Below are positions 1 to 12,501 of a stretch of DNA of 64,000 bases, piece by piece (the stretch's first letter is position 1; every line of letters starts with the position of its first letter). Both the position numbers and the translations under genes were made by a program. Where the stretch lies: the NCBI RefSeq assembly GCF_002878395.1, contig NW_025856222.1, positions 5,176-69,175 of the forward strand, written 5' to 3'. Origin of the DNA: Capsicum annuum. Taxonomy: Eukaryota; Streptophyta; Magnoliopsida; Solanales; Solanaceae. Under the pieces are notes generated by a model that worked only from the letters and a program-made list of their open reading frames with translations, was not told the origin of the DNA and searched no databases.

Positions 1-26
1 ATATATATATATATATATATATATAT
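1..26. repeat. (AT)n microsatellite
   Basis: This is an uninterrupted AT dinucleotide run at the window edge. The right-edge LTR has an equivalent run at the same relative position (63704-63718), so the run belongs to this LTR subfamily. Confidence 0.95.
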
Positions 27-617
27 GCATATATTTTGAGAGAGAGATATAAGAGAAATGAGAGAAAATGAATGACAATTCTCAGCTTAAAGGGGGTATA
101 CATAGAGGGTTACCATAATGGGAAATGACCAAAATACCTTTAAAAATCAATTAATGTCAAATCTTCCCTTCAGTGATCTATCTGATAGGATGAAGTAAAT
201 TGACCATAACTTTTTACTCTGATGTTCAAATTGGATAAAACCAATTTCATTGGAAAGAATACTCTCAAGGGTTTTCATTGATATATAGTAGCTCACATAT
301 TTCATTATGTACAAGGAGTTATGATCATTTGAAGTTGACCAAAAAATTGCCTGGCTGCAATATTTTTTTCTGCACATTTTACTGTTCACAGTTTGATCGG
401 AATGGTCGTAGTTTGATTGGAATGGTCGTAACTCATCGTTCGAGTGTTCGTTTTAGGTGATACACATATCGTTGGAAAGATTATTCGATGCTCTACAAAA
501 TTATGGGTTGAAATCCCAGAAATGACACACAGAAAAATTATAAATCATTCTCAAAGATAGGATCCTGATACATTTATGCACAAAATTTCAACGAAAACAA
601 TTTTCTAGAGTATTACA
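1..617 (-). mobile_element. A/I-type LTR, 5'-terminal 617 bp (minus strand), continues off the left edge
   Basis: Read on the minus strand, this begins TGTAATACTCTAG at 617 and matches the first ~600 bp of the LTRs of element A (25578 and 31929): the same start, the same GTTGAAATTTTGTG block, and the module of a hillside of short phrases such as 'ccataactttttactc' and 'gtacaaggagttatgat'. It is closer still to the minus-strand LTR at the right edge (63700-64000), with which it shares an AT microsatellite followed by 'ataagagaaatgag'. It interrupts the 5' LTR of element B: the sequence from 618 on corresponds to the B 3' LTR from about 21421, so about 140 bp of the B LTR must lie beyond the left edge. 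Small open frames on both strands in this stretch are chance frames inside LTR sequence. Confidence 0.85.
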
Positions 618-988
618 TGAGGATAGAATTTTATTCTCTATTTGACTTGGCCTTCCCTTACTCATACATAAGGGTATGAGTCGTACTTAGGTGAGCCGTA
701 TGGTGCATGGTTATTGGTGAAGAATGGACTGCTATTGATATGGGTCTTGGATATGGTTGGGGTATGAGTCGTACCCTATGGATATGAATTAATTGTGGGT
801 GGTCGTACCCTTGACAGAGTATGCGACCTAGGTGGAGCCTAGGGTATGAGTTAGGCTATACCCTAGGGCCTGATTCCATTATCAGTCGTATGAGAGAGTC
901 ATAACCCTAGACAGGGTTATTTTCTAGCTTTTAAATAAAAGCCTTATGGTCATTTCCATTGCCTAAAAACCTAAGTCCCCTCACTATT
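618..988 (+). mobile_element. Element B, 5' LTR, segment 1 of 3
   Basis: This matches the B 3' LTR from about 21421 to 21785. Shared landmarks are repeated 'gggtatgagtcgtaccc' phrases, 'gcttttaaataa', and 'cctaagt...tcacta'. The segment ends where element C is inserted (989). The repeated GGGTA...TACCC motif is itself an imperfect palindrome and occurs several times between 670 and 900. The AT-rich TTTAAATAA at about 930 is a possible TATA element for the LTR promoter. No coding sequence is present. Confidence 0.85.
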
Positions 989-1646
989 TGATACGGGTCA
1001 AAGGAGATCTTAGGCATCATTGGAAGCCAACACATGAAGACTCAAGCTCAGGGTTTACCTATTAATACTAACTTGAAGAGAACAAGGTTGAAGCATGGAG
1101 TAGACAAGTTACACTCCAAGGCAGCCTCTCATTAAGGGCCTACTGTCCATTTCCAGGGAGAAAAGAAGATCCTATAGAGTGTAACCACTCATTAAGGGCC
1201 TTTTGGTCATTTTACTATGTAATAGTTAGCCTAAGTCTTTAAATAGCTTTCTTTAGGTTATTTTCCAGCAACTTTGAACATATTTTGAGAATATTCTTTA
1301 AGTGTCTAAGAAAGTGTGGAATCACTTGATAAGTATGGATTCACTTGTGGCCGAATGTGGATTCATTTGGTATTGGTTACTCATCTAGAACTGGAGGTTT
1401 CTTGGATATTTCGATGCCCTTGAGGTCTTCTTAATAGTGTGGTGTAGTTATTTTGAGTATCTAGGGGTTTTTGTGTTTGAAACACACTTTAGTTCCTATT
1501 TCTTGTAATAATCCATGTCTCACTATCTATCTATTCTTTCATTATTGTTGTTTGTTCATCTTGTTCTCGTGTTTGTGTTATAATCCTAGTTTGGTTGTTG
1601 GCTATTTTTGTACCTTTGTCATGTGTTTGATAGTGGGTTTGTATCA
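989..1646 (+). repeat. Element C, 5' LTR (658 bp)
   Basis: It begins TGATACGGG and ends GTATCA, and pairs with 4407-5069. It contains two copies of 'ctcattaagggcc' and a TTTAAATAG sequence at 1238-1246 that may be a degenerate TATA box. A short open frame near its end (from 1471) also occurs in the 3' copy but falls in T-rich LTR sequence and is not treated as a gene. Confidence 0.85.
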
Positions 1647-1648
1647 TT

Positions 1649-1662
1649 TGGTATCAAGATCA
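1649..1662 (+). other. Element C primer binding site
   Basis: TGGTATCAAGATC sits 2 bp after the 5' LTR. The first nine bases match the usual initiator-Met tRNA primer site (TGGTATCAGAGC); the rest diverges. Element D has a similar variant at the equivalent place. Confidence 0.7.
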
Positions 1663-2863
1663 AGTCTTGATTTTGTTCCAACAAAATCACTCTTGGGATT
1701 ATTGCCAAGAAAATAAACAAATATCACAAAAATAGTATTCTTGCTGTTGTGTCTTGGCCAAAACTATAGTTGTTCTTATTGTTGTGTGTTGGCCAAAAGT
1801 GTAACCTTATATCTTGGAGTCTTTTTTTTGTTTCTAGTGTTAAGTTTTTCTTCTCTAACACTACTTGAGTCTAGATTTAAATCTTAAGATTCTAAAAAAA
1901 TGTGTTGTTGAAGATTGGAGGCTTAAAAATGTTTTGTTGATGTTTTTGTTGAAGATTGGAACTTTAATATGTGTTGTTGATGTTTGGGAAGTCCAACGTG
2001 AACCGTAGAACTCCAAGATTCAAAGTTGCGTTCTTGGTGTTTTTCAACATCTTCACATCTTGTTGAAGAGAAGGTGGTTTGTTTGATCTAAAATCAAAGA
2101 AGAAAGAAGTTGTGGTCTTGTTAGTCTTGAAACATATTACAGACTATTACAAAAGAATAAAGGGGGCCAAAATACTTTCAAAGAGTCTTATTACCAAAAG
2201 AGAGAAAGGGGCCTTCCCAAGACCTAAAAAAGAGGAAAGGGGGACAAAGCTTCGAAAGGTGTTTTGCCAATAAAGTGAAAGAAAAGTCAAGCTTTTTTTA
2301 ACATTGAAAAGACTCTAAGTCTTGAAGTTTCCCTACCAAAACTGAAAATACACTTTCCAATTTAACATTGATCAATACAAATTGAAAACAAGAAAAAAAT
2401 TTCTCAAGACTTTTGACAAATTTCAACAACCAATGAGAAGTTGCCACATCATCACCTAAAGTGCTTAAGCTCAAAATTTTAGATTCTAAGTTTATTTCAT
2501 TTGTTTCTTTGGTTTCATTGTTTGATTTTAATACTAATTAGCAACTAGTAATCATCTACTATGGTGCGAATTAGTTTTTTGAGTCCATTTCTTTGGTGTT
2601 ACCTTTCTTTGTGTGCTTTTATCTTTTTGTAATTCATTGTATTTTCTTGATTTAAGTCTGTACATATTTTTCTTGAGTTGTTTCAAACAAGAATCTATTC
2701 TGACCTTAAGCCGCAATAGGAACCAATTAATCTCATTGAAGTATAAATGGGATACCAATACTTACAACTCCAATTGTGTGATATTTCAAACGTGAGAACT
2801 TGAGAGATTGTAAGGTTGATTTACCAACTTATTTGTTATTTTTGTTGTTTTGTTTAGTAGTTT

Positions 2864-4470
2864 TTGATAGGTAAAATGGTTGATCAAGGTGAAATACCTT
2901 GTTGGGCTAGTTGTTTAATGGAAAAGCTTGTCAATACCATGGATATTCGATTAGGATCACTGGAAAGTAGAATGGAAAGAATGGATGGAAGGATTGAAGG
3001 GATGGATATTTCTATTTTCAAGAAGTTGGGTCACTTGATAGATCACCCAAGACTTCATAATCAAGTTGAAGCTGTAAGGGAAGATAAAAATAAGAATAGG
3101 GAGTAGCACTTGGCTCATGTAGGAGAATTTTGTACTGTTATTGAGCCAAAGGTTGAACCGAATGAGGGTGACACGGAACGCCTAGTTGTGGAACTTGTCA
3201 AACCTAAACCATTGTTGAATACTAACCGTGGAACTAGAATTTGGCTAGTACCAATACTTCTCTTGTTTAGATTCATAAACTAATGCTTTAAATGTAGGAC
3301 TTAAAGAAGACTTCTCATGAACATAAGTTTGAAGGCATAGATGAGTCTTATTCAAAAACTCTAAGGTTGATGAAGACTTGACTCAAAGGAGGAACCTAAA
3401 CAATCTCCTATAGGATGATGGGTATTTTGTGTCAAGGAGTGAAGCATATCAACCCATGGATCGAAAAAAGGAGTTCCCTACCAAACGAATTCCTATAAAT
3501 AGGCAAAAGGATAAAACCAATTGCTTCCAAGGTATGTACCTACCCCCTCCTATTCCTAGTGATCCTTGGAGACATGATGATATTTTCCTAATATTGAATA
3601 GACCCTTGAAGTTGATTGAAAACATGCTTTACCATAGTATTTTTAGTTTCTTCATTAATCCTCTATGGTGTTTGCCTTTGGTGATTGAATTTTGTGGGCC
3701 TTATAATTTTAATGCCCAATCTATTTGTTGCTGAGGGAAGAGTCCTTGGGGTGTACTTGACATTTACTTTGGTTTCCTAATTCTTGTCACACTTGTGTTG
3801 TTGGACAAGTTTAACTAATAGAAAGGACTCTTAGGAGAATGCTAAGTGCCATGAAAAGAAGTCACCCAACTTCTTGGGTATACACTTTGTCTTGGAGTAA
3901 TTCAGTTTCTCATAGATTCTCTAATTCCTCTAATAACATGATTCCTTGGGTGAATGTACCTCTTAAGTAAAGTTGATTGATGAGAAAAGATGTAATGTGC
4001 TTTAAATATCTTGTCTCATCATATAGTGAACTCATGTTTGAGGGTAATTTTGATGAGAATGGTGCCTTTAACTCTTTTCTTTTCTTTCTTTTTTCTTATA
4101 ATGATGACTTGAATATGCATAGAATGTATGATCTTTCTATTTTGGATGACAATTATAATTTTTGTTCCAATAAGAGTATATCGATTCCACTAGATAAACC
4201 ACTCTTGTTTCTTGTCACACTTATGTGGATAGACAAGTTGTTTCTTTCATGGTAAGGTGTTTGGGATTTTGTGATTGGAATGCCTATAGTATTATTGATT
4301 GTGCTAACCTTTACCCTCATGCCATGAGGAAAGTGTGTTTACTTGTTTCTCCTAACATTTTGCAAGGTTTGGATTCAAGGTTGAATCTTGTTCTAGAAGG
4401 AGAGGATGATACGGGTCAAAGGGGAATCATAGACATCATTGGAAGCGAACACATAAAGACTCAAGCTTAG
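2864..4470 (+). pseudogene. Element C internal ORF remnants, family-specific, unrecognised
   Basis: Four open pieces lie in this stretch. The piece at 2864-3106 (80 aa) has a heptad-like SRMERMDGRIEGMD segment that could form a short coiled coil, as in some Gag N-termini. Others are 3429-3734 (101 aa, with a proline-rich PPPIPSDPW motif), 3977-4255 (92 aa) and 4225-4470 (81 aa). The last runs through the purine tract into the 3' LTR and shares the pattern CAN..PH.MR..C......LQGLD.RLN with the matching piece of element D (49026-49541). I do not recognise any domain: there is no zinc knuckle, protease motif or YxDD box. These are probably eroded parts of one longer family-specific ORF, but that is inference. 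Confidence 0.5.
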
Positions 4471-5069
4471 GGATTGCCTATTGATACCTAACTCGAAATA
4501 TAACAAGGTTGAAGTATGGATAAAACTAAAGTTACACTCCAAGGAAGCCCCTCATTAAGGGCCTTTTGGTCATTTCCATGAAGCAAAGAGGTGCCTATGG
4601 AATGTGACCACTCATTATGGGCCTTTTGATAATTTTACTATGTAATAATTGGCCTAAGTCTTTAAATAGATTTCTTTAGTTTATTTTCCAGTAACTTTGA
4701 ACACATTTTGAGAATACTGTTTGAGTGTCTAAACAAGTGTGGAATCACTTGACAAATGTGGATTCACTTGTGGTCAAATGTGGATTCGTTTGGTATTGGT
4801 TACCCATCTAGAAATATAGGTTATTTGGATATTTTTGTGCCCTTGAGGCCTTCTTAAGAGTGTGGCGATGTTATTGTGTGTGTATAGGGGTTTTAGTGTT
4901 TGAAACACACTTTAGTTCCTATTTCTTGTAATAACCTATGTCTCACTATCTATCTATCCTTTCATTATTGTTGTTTGTTCATCTTGTTCTCTTGTTTGTG
5001 TTGTTATCCTTGTTTGGTTGTTGGATGTTTTTGTACCTTTATGATGTGTTTGATAGTTGGTTTTTATCA
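4407..5069 (+). repeat. Element C, 3' LTR (663 bp)
   Basis: It pairs with 989-1646, with the same ends and scattered substitutions over its whole length, which indicates an old insertion. The purine tract agaaggagagga (about 4395-4406) immediately precedes it. Confidence 0.85.
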
Positions 5070-6267
5070 CTATATAAGGCATTGTATCCTTCTAAGTCTT
5101 CATTTATACGACTCAAACACTCCAAAAGACTCTAAAAGCTTCTTGAAGCAAGATTGGAGACTCGGGTTTGGAGAATGCTCACCTAGTGACAAGAAGTGGT
5201 CAAGATATTGGTGTATCATCTTGTTGAAGGCATGTAACTATTTTCCTTGTTAAATAAATTTAAAACCAATGTATTTCACACTTGGATTAGTAAGTGCACA
5301 TGATGGGTTTTGATATGAAATCAAAAGGGTGTTGTTGCCTAATGATGGATAATGTTGATTTATGCTTTAACTTGTGTTTGTACATGATGTTGATGATTTG
5401 CCTATGTGGATAATTTTTGTATGTGTTTTAACATGAAGTTCTTGAAAAACCCTAATCCTAATAATTTCTACCGTGCAAATAACCTTGTTGAAGGTGTGTA
5501 CATAAGGTGTTTGTTATTATGTCTAAGTAAATTATCTAGCCACATGATTGTGATACTTTGAACTAGGGAAATGTCCCAATAATTATAAATGATTTATAGA
5601 TGATATTATAAAGGTATTATGAACCATTTTTTGCGAAATTGATGATATTATTGGGTTAGAGACTAATAAGGGGTTAAATCCCTAAATGTGAAAATGAGCT
5701 TAATTGTATGTAGAGTTTAAATATGAGGAGAATATGGTGAAAGCTTGTTAATGAACCACGAATGGTTCAATTTCTATCTATAGAATTGGTGTAATGAATA
5801 TGATTAAGCCATGATAAGGACTAAATGAATGTGAATACTTGTAGATGATTGATCAAGGCCTTACGGGTCATGTATTGAGTTATCAGGATTGTAAATGCTT
5901 GGTGAAGGGTTATAAGAACCTTGTTAATCATGTAATGAGTTAGCTATGGCTTTAAATGGGATGGTGTCCCTATAAGTATGAATAGTTGATAATTGATATT
6001 GTGTTGATGTTGTTAGCCATGTAATTTGTTAAACTGAGAGCCATATTGGTTTGATGGATTTGTAAGGGGTTCGATTCCCTAAACTTGAACTTGAAATTGT
6101 GTGTGGAACTAAAATATAGTATAAAAATGTTAATAATGAATGAATGAGTTAATAAGGTCCTATATGACTGCCGATTGAATTGAATGATGACTTGAATTGA
6201 GTTGTTAGCCTAATAGAGTGTTTAATCAATAAATATTTCCACAAAGACCTTATGGTCCCATGCGGGT
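5070..6267 (+). mobile_element. Element B, 5' LTR, segment 2 of 3
   Basis: It continues the B LTR after the C insertion and matches the 3' LTR from about 21785 to 22965. Shared landmarks are 'aggcattgta.ccttctaagtct', 'aagcaagattgga', 'gtgtatcatctt' and 'atgactgccgattgaattgaatgatgac'. It stops at the left end of element E. No coding sequence is recognised; the open frame at 4900-5253 straddles the C/B junction and is spurious. Confidence 0.85.
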
Positions 6268-9058
6268 TGTAATGACCCAAAATCTCCTCCCGGGATGTCA
6301 GACGGTGCTTAAGGTTACAAGTAGCCCCAAGCTAACCCTTAGAGCCGATTTTTATCAACAATACTCAATTCAAGATGAAATAGACTTAAACACACACATA
6401 ATCATATCACGAGGAAATATGGAAAGATATTTGGTCCATATTTCCACAATATAGAGAAATCTTAACAAGACCACAATACCAAACTCTCGATACATCACAA
6501 TTATGATACTAGTCTGACAAAACCTCTACGAATTGAAAACTAGAGAGCCGTTGGGATAGGTCCCCAACTGACTCGAAATGAACTAATAATAACATAGACT
6601 CTCAAATACAGAAAATATCTAAAAATGGGTCCTCAAACCATGAGAACTCACCACTGTAGAAAATCTAGGCAATGTACTCGAAGAAGCACGAATGAGGCTG
6701 GGACTGGGCACCTGAACCTACCTTATAAGACAATGTAGCACATAGACATATATGTGAATCAATACTTTGGAATGTACTAAGTATGCGGGGATGAATGCAT
6801 ATGCATAAAAATAGTACTGATCTTCTTCAATTAAATCACGTATGCAAAATGAGAAGACTCACATGGCTTGGACAAGTATAAAATATAAAGCTCATAAATC
6901 ATGTAGAATGAGGCATGCAACACAAATCTCGTGAGTCATCGCTCTTTAACCTTAAAAATCAGACATCTTCTCTTATTCTCAATACCCAAAGGCTAAGGGA
7001 CTTTGAACAATACTTCCCACTCATGCATATGTCTCATGGAGGGTAAAACCTCTTCAATGCTCAATTTTTCATAATTATTTAGAACTCATATACTTGGAAT
7101 TCGGAATCATATGACTTGGAAACATATTTGAAGGCATTTCATTCACCTTAGGAAAATATGTCATTTCAAGCTTTAGGAAAATCATTCTATCTCAACTGGA
7201 AAAGTATTCTAGCTCAAGGAAATAACTTATCTTAAAGCTTTATGAAAAGTACTATATCAAGGGAAGATACTTTCATTTAGGGAAATAACCCACCTCAAGG
7301 AAGCACTTTAATTAGGGAACAACTTTGGAATTCCACCATTTAGGAAAATAACTCATAAGAAGGGAAAATAAGTATCAAATTTTAAAGTTTAAAAGAGCAA
7401 GGGAGGTTCTCGTAACCGACATAAACCATGTGAGCTACCTGGAGTCCAACGTTTTGTTCTCCTAAGGAGGAGACACTATGTTAGGGAGGAGCGTCATACT
7501 CTTTCCAGGGAGTATAACCTAGGTCTAGTGATCACTAAATAAAAATCAGCCTCGGGCCTAATCATAATCATCATAAACTCAGCCTCAGGCCCAACCTACG
7601 GTGGCACATAGTTTTGGGGTAAGAAACCATAGTGACTTACCCGCTCGGTCCTAAGTACTACTCCCTTTAGATTATCTGTGCTCATCTCATAAAATTCCAG
7701 TTTTAGAATAATCTCATGGTTCACCACGAACCCAATAATCAAATGGATAATCTCATATGATGAAGTGGATTTCAAAGCTTTCGGACCATTAGGTCAATTC
7801 ATTTCTCAATCATCTCAAAATACTCAAATCATGGGTGCTTATAGCACAAGAGTTCATAATTTCATAAGTCTCAAATAGGGCTTACTAACCCATAATTCAA
7901 TCTCTAGTTAAAGCTCATCAAAACCATAATATATAGCATATAGATTCATAAATCATTTGGAAATCTAGGAATTTCAGCAATTTATCTCAAAATATCAATA
8001 TAGTCACATGCTTAAATATCTCAACATTGCAAATATTAGCTTCTCAAGGAGTAAAATCATGGGGTTTATACCTATCTGTAAATTCTCAATAAAACATACA
8101 GAAATCATGCCATTGGACTCTTAATTCATGGGAAATATCAAGATAATGCATTCAATAATAATGGGTGAAAAACCCCAATTCAAATTCTTGTAAAAGACCT
8201 CATAGATTTCAGGAAATTCATGATGTAAACAAGCCTTTTGGGCACAAGGGTGAAAGGGTTACCCTTGTTCAAAACCCCACATACCTTAAATTAGAAGCTT
8301 TGGATGAACTCTCACTTTTGGAACTCTATTCGTACTCTTGAATGAGGGTTATTGAGGCCCTTGACTTGCTAACCTTCAATCTTGACTCAATTTAGAAAAT
8401 CCATGGTGGATTCTTGATATTCTTGGAAGAGGTCTTTGATACTTAGGGATTTTAATGAGAGAAAACTTGATAAAAATCTCATAGGATGCTTGCAAATAAC
8501 TTTGATTTGGTGTTTCCACGATTTTATAGGCTTGGAAAAAGTCCAAAATGTCCCTTTTAACATCTGTACAAAGATGGAAAAATTGAACTGGGAACCCGAT
8601 TTAAGGGGTCACCGCGATGCACCACTTATTGCGGTGGCTCACTGGAAATTGGCAATTGGCAATATGGGAGTCACTGCGATACGGAGCCATTTTATTTTCC
8701 CACTGGTTGGGACCTGGAACCTCAGCATGATGTGCCAATATCCCAAAGTTTCACTGTAATTTGACAATCATCAAATCGACCTTCTCCGCGACGCGCCAAG
8801 CACTAAAATGAAAATTTTTTACGACTAGGTCTTAAATTGGCCATAACTTTTTACTCGGGTATCAGATTTGGGCGAATCTTATATCGATGAAAAGCTTATC
8901 AAATTTCCCGCATGATAAAAAGTCAAAATTAGGGAAATGCTATACGGCTAACACGATACTCACATAGGAGTCACTCCTACATATTTTAGAGCTGGAATTA
9001 CGCTTCATTCAACACGCTCTAAGGTTCAAACTACGAGGAAAATTTGTGGGGTCTTACA
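6268..9058 (-). repeat. Element E, 3' LTR (2791 bp)
   Basis: On the plus strand it runs from TGTAATGACCC to GTCTTACA and pairs with 14094-16851. The U3 part (8600-8800) holds a cluster of CCGCGATGCGCCA-like motifs. A good TATA box (minus-strand TATAAAA) lies at 8522-8528, on the downstream side of that cluster. The plus-strand open frame at 8436-8759 runs antisense through this promoter region and is not considered a gene. Confidence 0.9.
8522..8528 (-). promoter_or_regulatory. TATA box of element E LTR (left copy)
   Basis: TATAAAA on the minus strand, conserved in the right LTR at 16318-16324. It lies directly downstream of the GC-rich motif cluster, as expected for a U3 promoter. Confidence 0.6.
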
Positions 9059-9072
9059 ATATCTCCCCTTGA
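9059..9072 (-). other. Element E polypurine tract
   Basis: The minus strand reads TCAAGGGGAGATAT directly before the 3' LTR. It is preceded by CATTCGAGGATGAATG, a phrase also found just upstream of the purine tract in element A. Confidence 0.8.
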
Positions 9073-9248
9073 AAACATTCATCCTCGAATGTCTCTAGTC
9101 AGATGAAGGGAATAGGAAAAATAGAGCACACATAGCTGAAACAATTTCTAAATGGCTCAAGACCTTTCAAACTGATGAATACTCCGGACAATGCAAGAGC
9201 TCATACAAGGATAGATGCATAGCTGAACTTTAGACTAGAAGGGCTGAA

Positions 9249-9740
9249 TTAAGAAGGAATAGTAACTTCATCTTGGTCTAAACCCACAGAAAAGAGGTGC
9301 GAGTACTTGTCTTGCATGTCTGCTTCTGCCTCCCAAGTAGCACCCTCAACAGATTGGTTTCGCCACAACACCTTGACCAAGGGAACCTCTTTGTTCCTCA
9401 GCCTACGGACTTGAAAGTCTAGGATCTCAACAGGAATTTCATCGAAGGAAAGACTATCCTGAATCTCAGCACTTTCTAAAGGATCAACCACAACAGAATC
9501 ACCAATATGCTTCTTGAGTATGGAGACATGAAAGATAGGATGAACGGATGGCAATTCTGAGGGCAACTCAACCTCATAGGCCACTTTAACAACACGTCTC
9601 AAGACTCTATACGGGCCAGCATAATGAGCACTAAGATTTTCCTTCTTACCAAACCTTTTCACCCCTTTTATAGGTGAAATCTTCAAGTACACCAAATCAC
9701 CCACCTGAAACTCAAGATCCTTCTCCTCACATTTGTACAA
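9249..9740 (-). pseudogene. Element E integrase C-terminus and chromodomain
   Basis: This 163-aa open piece contains GDLVYLKISPIKGVKRFGKK and the phrase HYAGPYRVLRRV (the GPY/F module), then HPIFHVSILKKH, and ends in a chromodomain-like segment (VEILDFQVRRLRNKEVPLVK, then LWRNQ and ATWEAEADM). The chromodomain is diagnostic of chromoviruses and in related elements directs integration to heterochromatin. The start of this piece is a chance Met within the polyprotein; the upstream frame is broken. Confidence 0.92.
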
Positions 9741-10634
9741 GACTTTTAATGACTTTGAGCGATTTTCAACCTTTCTCTAACCAGTTTAACTTTATCCATA
9801 GCTTCAAACACTGTATCAGGCCCACAAGCAGCAGCTTCACCCACTTCAAACAACCTATGGGTGATCTACACCTCCTACTATACAAGGCCTCAAACGGTGC
9901 CATCTCAATGCTAGCATACAAACTATTATTATAGGTAAACTCTATCAATGGCAAATGCTCATCCCAACTAACTTTGAAATCAAGAGCGCATTCCCTCAAC
10001 ATATCCTCTAGGGTTTGAATGGTCCTCTTAGCCTGACCATCCATCTCCAGGTGAAAAGCTAAGCTAAAAAGAACTTGGGTGCCAAGACCCTGCTGAAACA
10101 CCCTCCAAAACTGAGAAGTAAATTGAGTAAACCTATCCAAAATGATAGACAAGGGAACTCCAAGCGGCCTGACCAACTCCTAGATATACAATCTAAAATA
10201 ATCCTCAGCCGTATAAGATGTGTGCATGGGCAAGAAATGTGTGGACTTAGTCAACCTATCCACAACACCCAAATGGAATCATGATGATGGCATGAAAGAG
10301 GCAACCCGATCACAAAGTCCATATTCACTATCTCCTACTTTCAAGTGGGTATACTAAACTCTTACATCACACCACCTGATCTTTGGTGCTCTACCTTAAC
10401 CTGTTGGTATATTGCACACTTTGCTACAAACTCAGCTATGTCTTTCTTCATACCATTCCACTAATAGATCTTCTGTAAGTCGCGGTATATCTTGGTAGTG
10501 ATGGGATGAATGGAATAATGTGCGCCATGCACTTCAGCCATAATCCTCTACCTCAATTAATCAACACACAGGACAGACAACCTACCATGCTATCTCAACA
10601 CACCATCTCCCCCTTGGGAGAAAACCTCTACCTT
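9741..10634 (-). pseudogene. Element E integrase
   Basis: The N-terminal zinc-binding part is seen near 10470-10540 (SIHPITTKIYRDL). The catalytic core is open from 10176 to 9766: it shows the second catalytic Asp in SIILDRFTQFTSQFW and the Glu in TIQTLEDML, followed by SPIGC. The G of the usual DRGTQF is F here. The integrase would insert the cDNA into the chromosome. Confidence 0.87.
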
Positions 10635-11252
10635 TTAGTCCTCAACCGACTCCCTTAATTTGACCAAACTAGGGTTACTATCTTGCTTCTCCTTCACTTC
10701 TGAAACTAAATAGGATTTGAAACTACTCTGCACCAAAGTACTCCCCTCCGCCGAATCAAGAAATCTAACACCTAACCTAGCCAGACAGTGCACATCATGA
10801 GCTAAATCTCTTTTACCCTCCTCTATATGTGCAACACTACCCATAGATAATCTGTTAAGGGCGTCCGCCACTACATTGGCCTTGCCCAGGTGATACAACA
10901 CACTCATATCATAATCTTTCAACAACTCCAACCACCTCCTCTGCCTAAGATTCAACTCCTTCTGGGTGAACACATACTGCAGGCTCTTAGGATCAGTGAA
11001 CACATCAACATGGACACCATAAAGATAGTGTCTCTAGATTTTCATAGCAAAGATCATAACAGTTAACTCAAGATCATGGGTTGGGTAGTTGTTTTCATGC
11101 GGCTTCAACTGTCTAGAGGCATAGGCTATAACCTTAACTCTCTGCATCAACATATAACCTAAACCAACTCTAGAGGCATCACAATACACCACAAAACCAT
11201 CAGTACCATTAGGAAAAGTCAACATAGGGGCTGAAGTGAGTCGAGTCTTCAA
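10635..11252 (-). pseudogene. Element E RNase H
   Basis: Two open pieces, 11252-11034 and 11003-10635, contain [11 protein letters not shown] (first catalytic Asp), [20 protein letters not shown] (catalytic Glu), FTDPKSLQY and VADALNRLS (usually ADALSR). They are separated by a stop. The domain would remove the RNA strand after first-strand synthesis. A region rich in charged residues follows, leading to the integrase. Confidence 0.88.
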
Positions 11253-11379
11253 CTCCTGAAAACTTTCTCACAGGAATTAGACCACTAGAATTTAACTTTC
11301 TTTTAGGTCAACTGGGTCATAGGAGACGCAATGGAAGAGAAACCCTCAACAAAATGATGGTAATATCCCACTAGACCCA

Positions 11380-12477
11380 AGAAACTCCTAATGTCAGATG
11401 GAGAGATAGGTCTAGTCTAATTTCTCACAACTTCTATCTTTAGGGGATCAACTCTAATAACTTCGGCCGAAACAACATGACCCAAAAAGCCTACAAACCT
11501 TAGCCAGGATTCACACTTACTAAATTTGGCGAATAACTAGTGATCTCTAAGAGTTGCAAGACAGTTCTAAGATGATTCACGTGGTCATTCTCAGCTCGAG
11601 AGTATACAAGGATATCATCTATGAATACAATAACAAACATATCAAGGTATTGCTTCAATACTCAATTCATAAGGTCCATGAAAGCTACTGGGGCATTAGT
11701 TAGCCCGAAAGACATAACCAGAAACTCAAAGTGACCATAGCAGTTTTGGAAGGCCATTTTTGGAATATCACATTCCCTTACCTTAAGTTGATGATAGCTG
11801 AATCTAAGGTCTATCTTGGAGAAATAACTTGCACCTTGCAACTGATCGAATAGGTCATCAATTCTTTGAAGAGGATACTTATTTTTTGACCGTGACCTTG
11901 TTCAGTTGATGGTAATTAATGTACATACACAAAGATCCGTCCTTCTTCTACACAAACAACACAAGTGCACCCCAAGAAGAAATACTGGGCCTAATGAAAC
12001 CTTTATCTCAGAGATCTTTGAGTTGCTCCTTTTACTCCTTAAGCTCTGTGGTGCTATACAGTATGGTGGAATAAAAATAGGTCGAGTGTTGAGAAGAAGG
12101 TCAATACTAAACTCTATCTCTCTATTGGGCGGTACCCCTGGGAGATCTTCCAAAAAGACATCTGGAAACTCATAAACAATATCGACTGGCTGAATAATTG
12201 AAGCCTCAGACTGAGTGTCTTTCACTCTAACTAAATGGTAAATACAATCTTTGGATATTAGTTTTCTGGCTTTGATATAGGAGATAAAATAACTCTTGGG
12301 AGATACCAAACTCTCGGACCACTCAATCACTAGTTCATTAGGAAAATATGACTTGACCACACAGGTATGACAATCTATAGATGCATAGAAAGAATAAAGC
12401 CAATCCATACCTAGAATAAGGTTAAAATCTACCATGTCTAACTTTATCAAATCAGTGGGTACGACTCTATAAAGCAT
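11380..12477 (-). pseudogene. Element E protease C-terminus and reverse transcriptase
   Basis: The open piece 12477-11902 contains DFNLILGMDWL and FPDVFLEDLPGVPP, the conserved linker before RT. After IPPYCIAP the frame shifts, and the RT blocks KGFIRPSISSWGA and LNKVTVK can be read in another frame with stops. The catalytic box [11 protein letters not shown] is intact at about 11598-11630. It is the only one of the four RT boxes in this window to keep both aspartates. Confidence 0.88.
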
Positions 12478-12501
12478 AGTAACAAGGCAACCTCTATAGA
12501 C

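Larger units (their letters stand above)
989..5069 (+). mobile_element. Element C: non-autonomous LTR retrotransposon, 4.08 kb
   Basis: Two direct LTRs (989-1646 and 4407-5069) start TGATACGGGTCAAA and end TATCA. A primer binding site (TGGTATCAAGA) lies 2 bp inside the left LTR, and a purine tract (agaaggagagga) immediately precedes the right LTR. The flanks CTATT (984-988) and CTATA (5070-5074) are a target-site duplication with one mismatch, and the host sequence on both sides joins into the B LTR. The 2.76 kb internal region has no reverse transcriptase, RNase H or integrase. Its leader (about 1860-2280) and its 3' tail (about 4225-4406) match those of element D on the opposite strand, so C and D are one family. 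Movement must have relied on proteins supplied by another element. Confidence 0.85.

Noticed and set aside
1471..1716. Hydrophobic open frame resembling a membrane protein (also at 4900-5253)
   Set aside because: T-rich LTR end of element C. Homologous frames appear only because the LTRs are repeats, and they run out of the LTR into unrelated sequence.
8436..8759. 107-aa plus-strand frame, similar to one at 16286-16513
   Set aside because: Both copies lie antisense in the U3 promoter region of the element E LTRs. The similarity is explained by LTR duplication, and the second copy is truncated.
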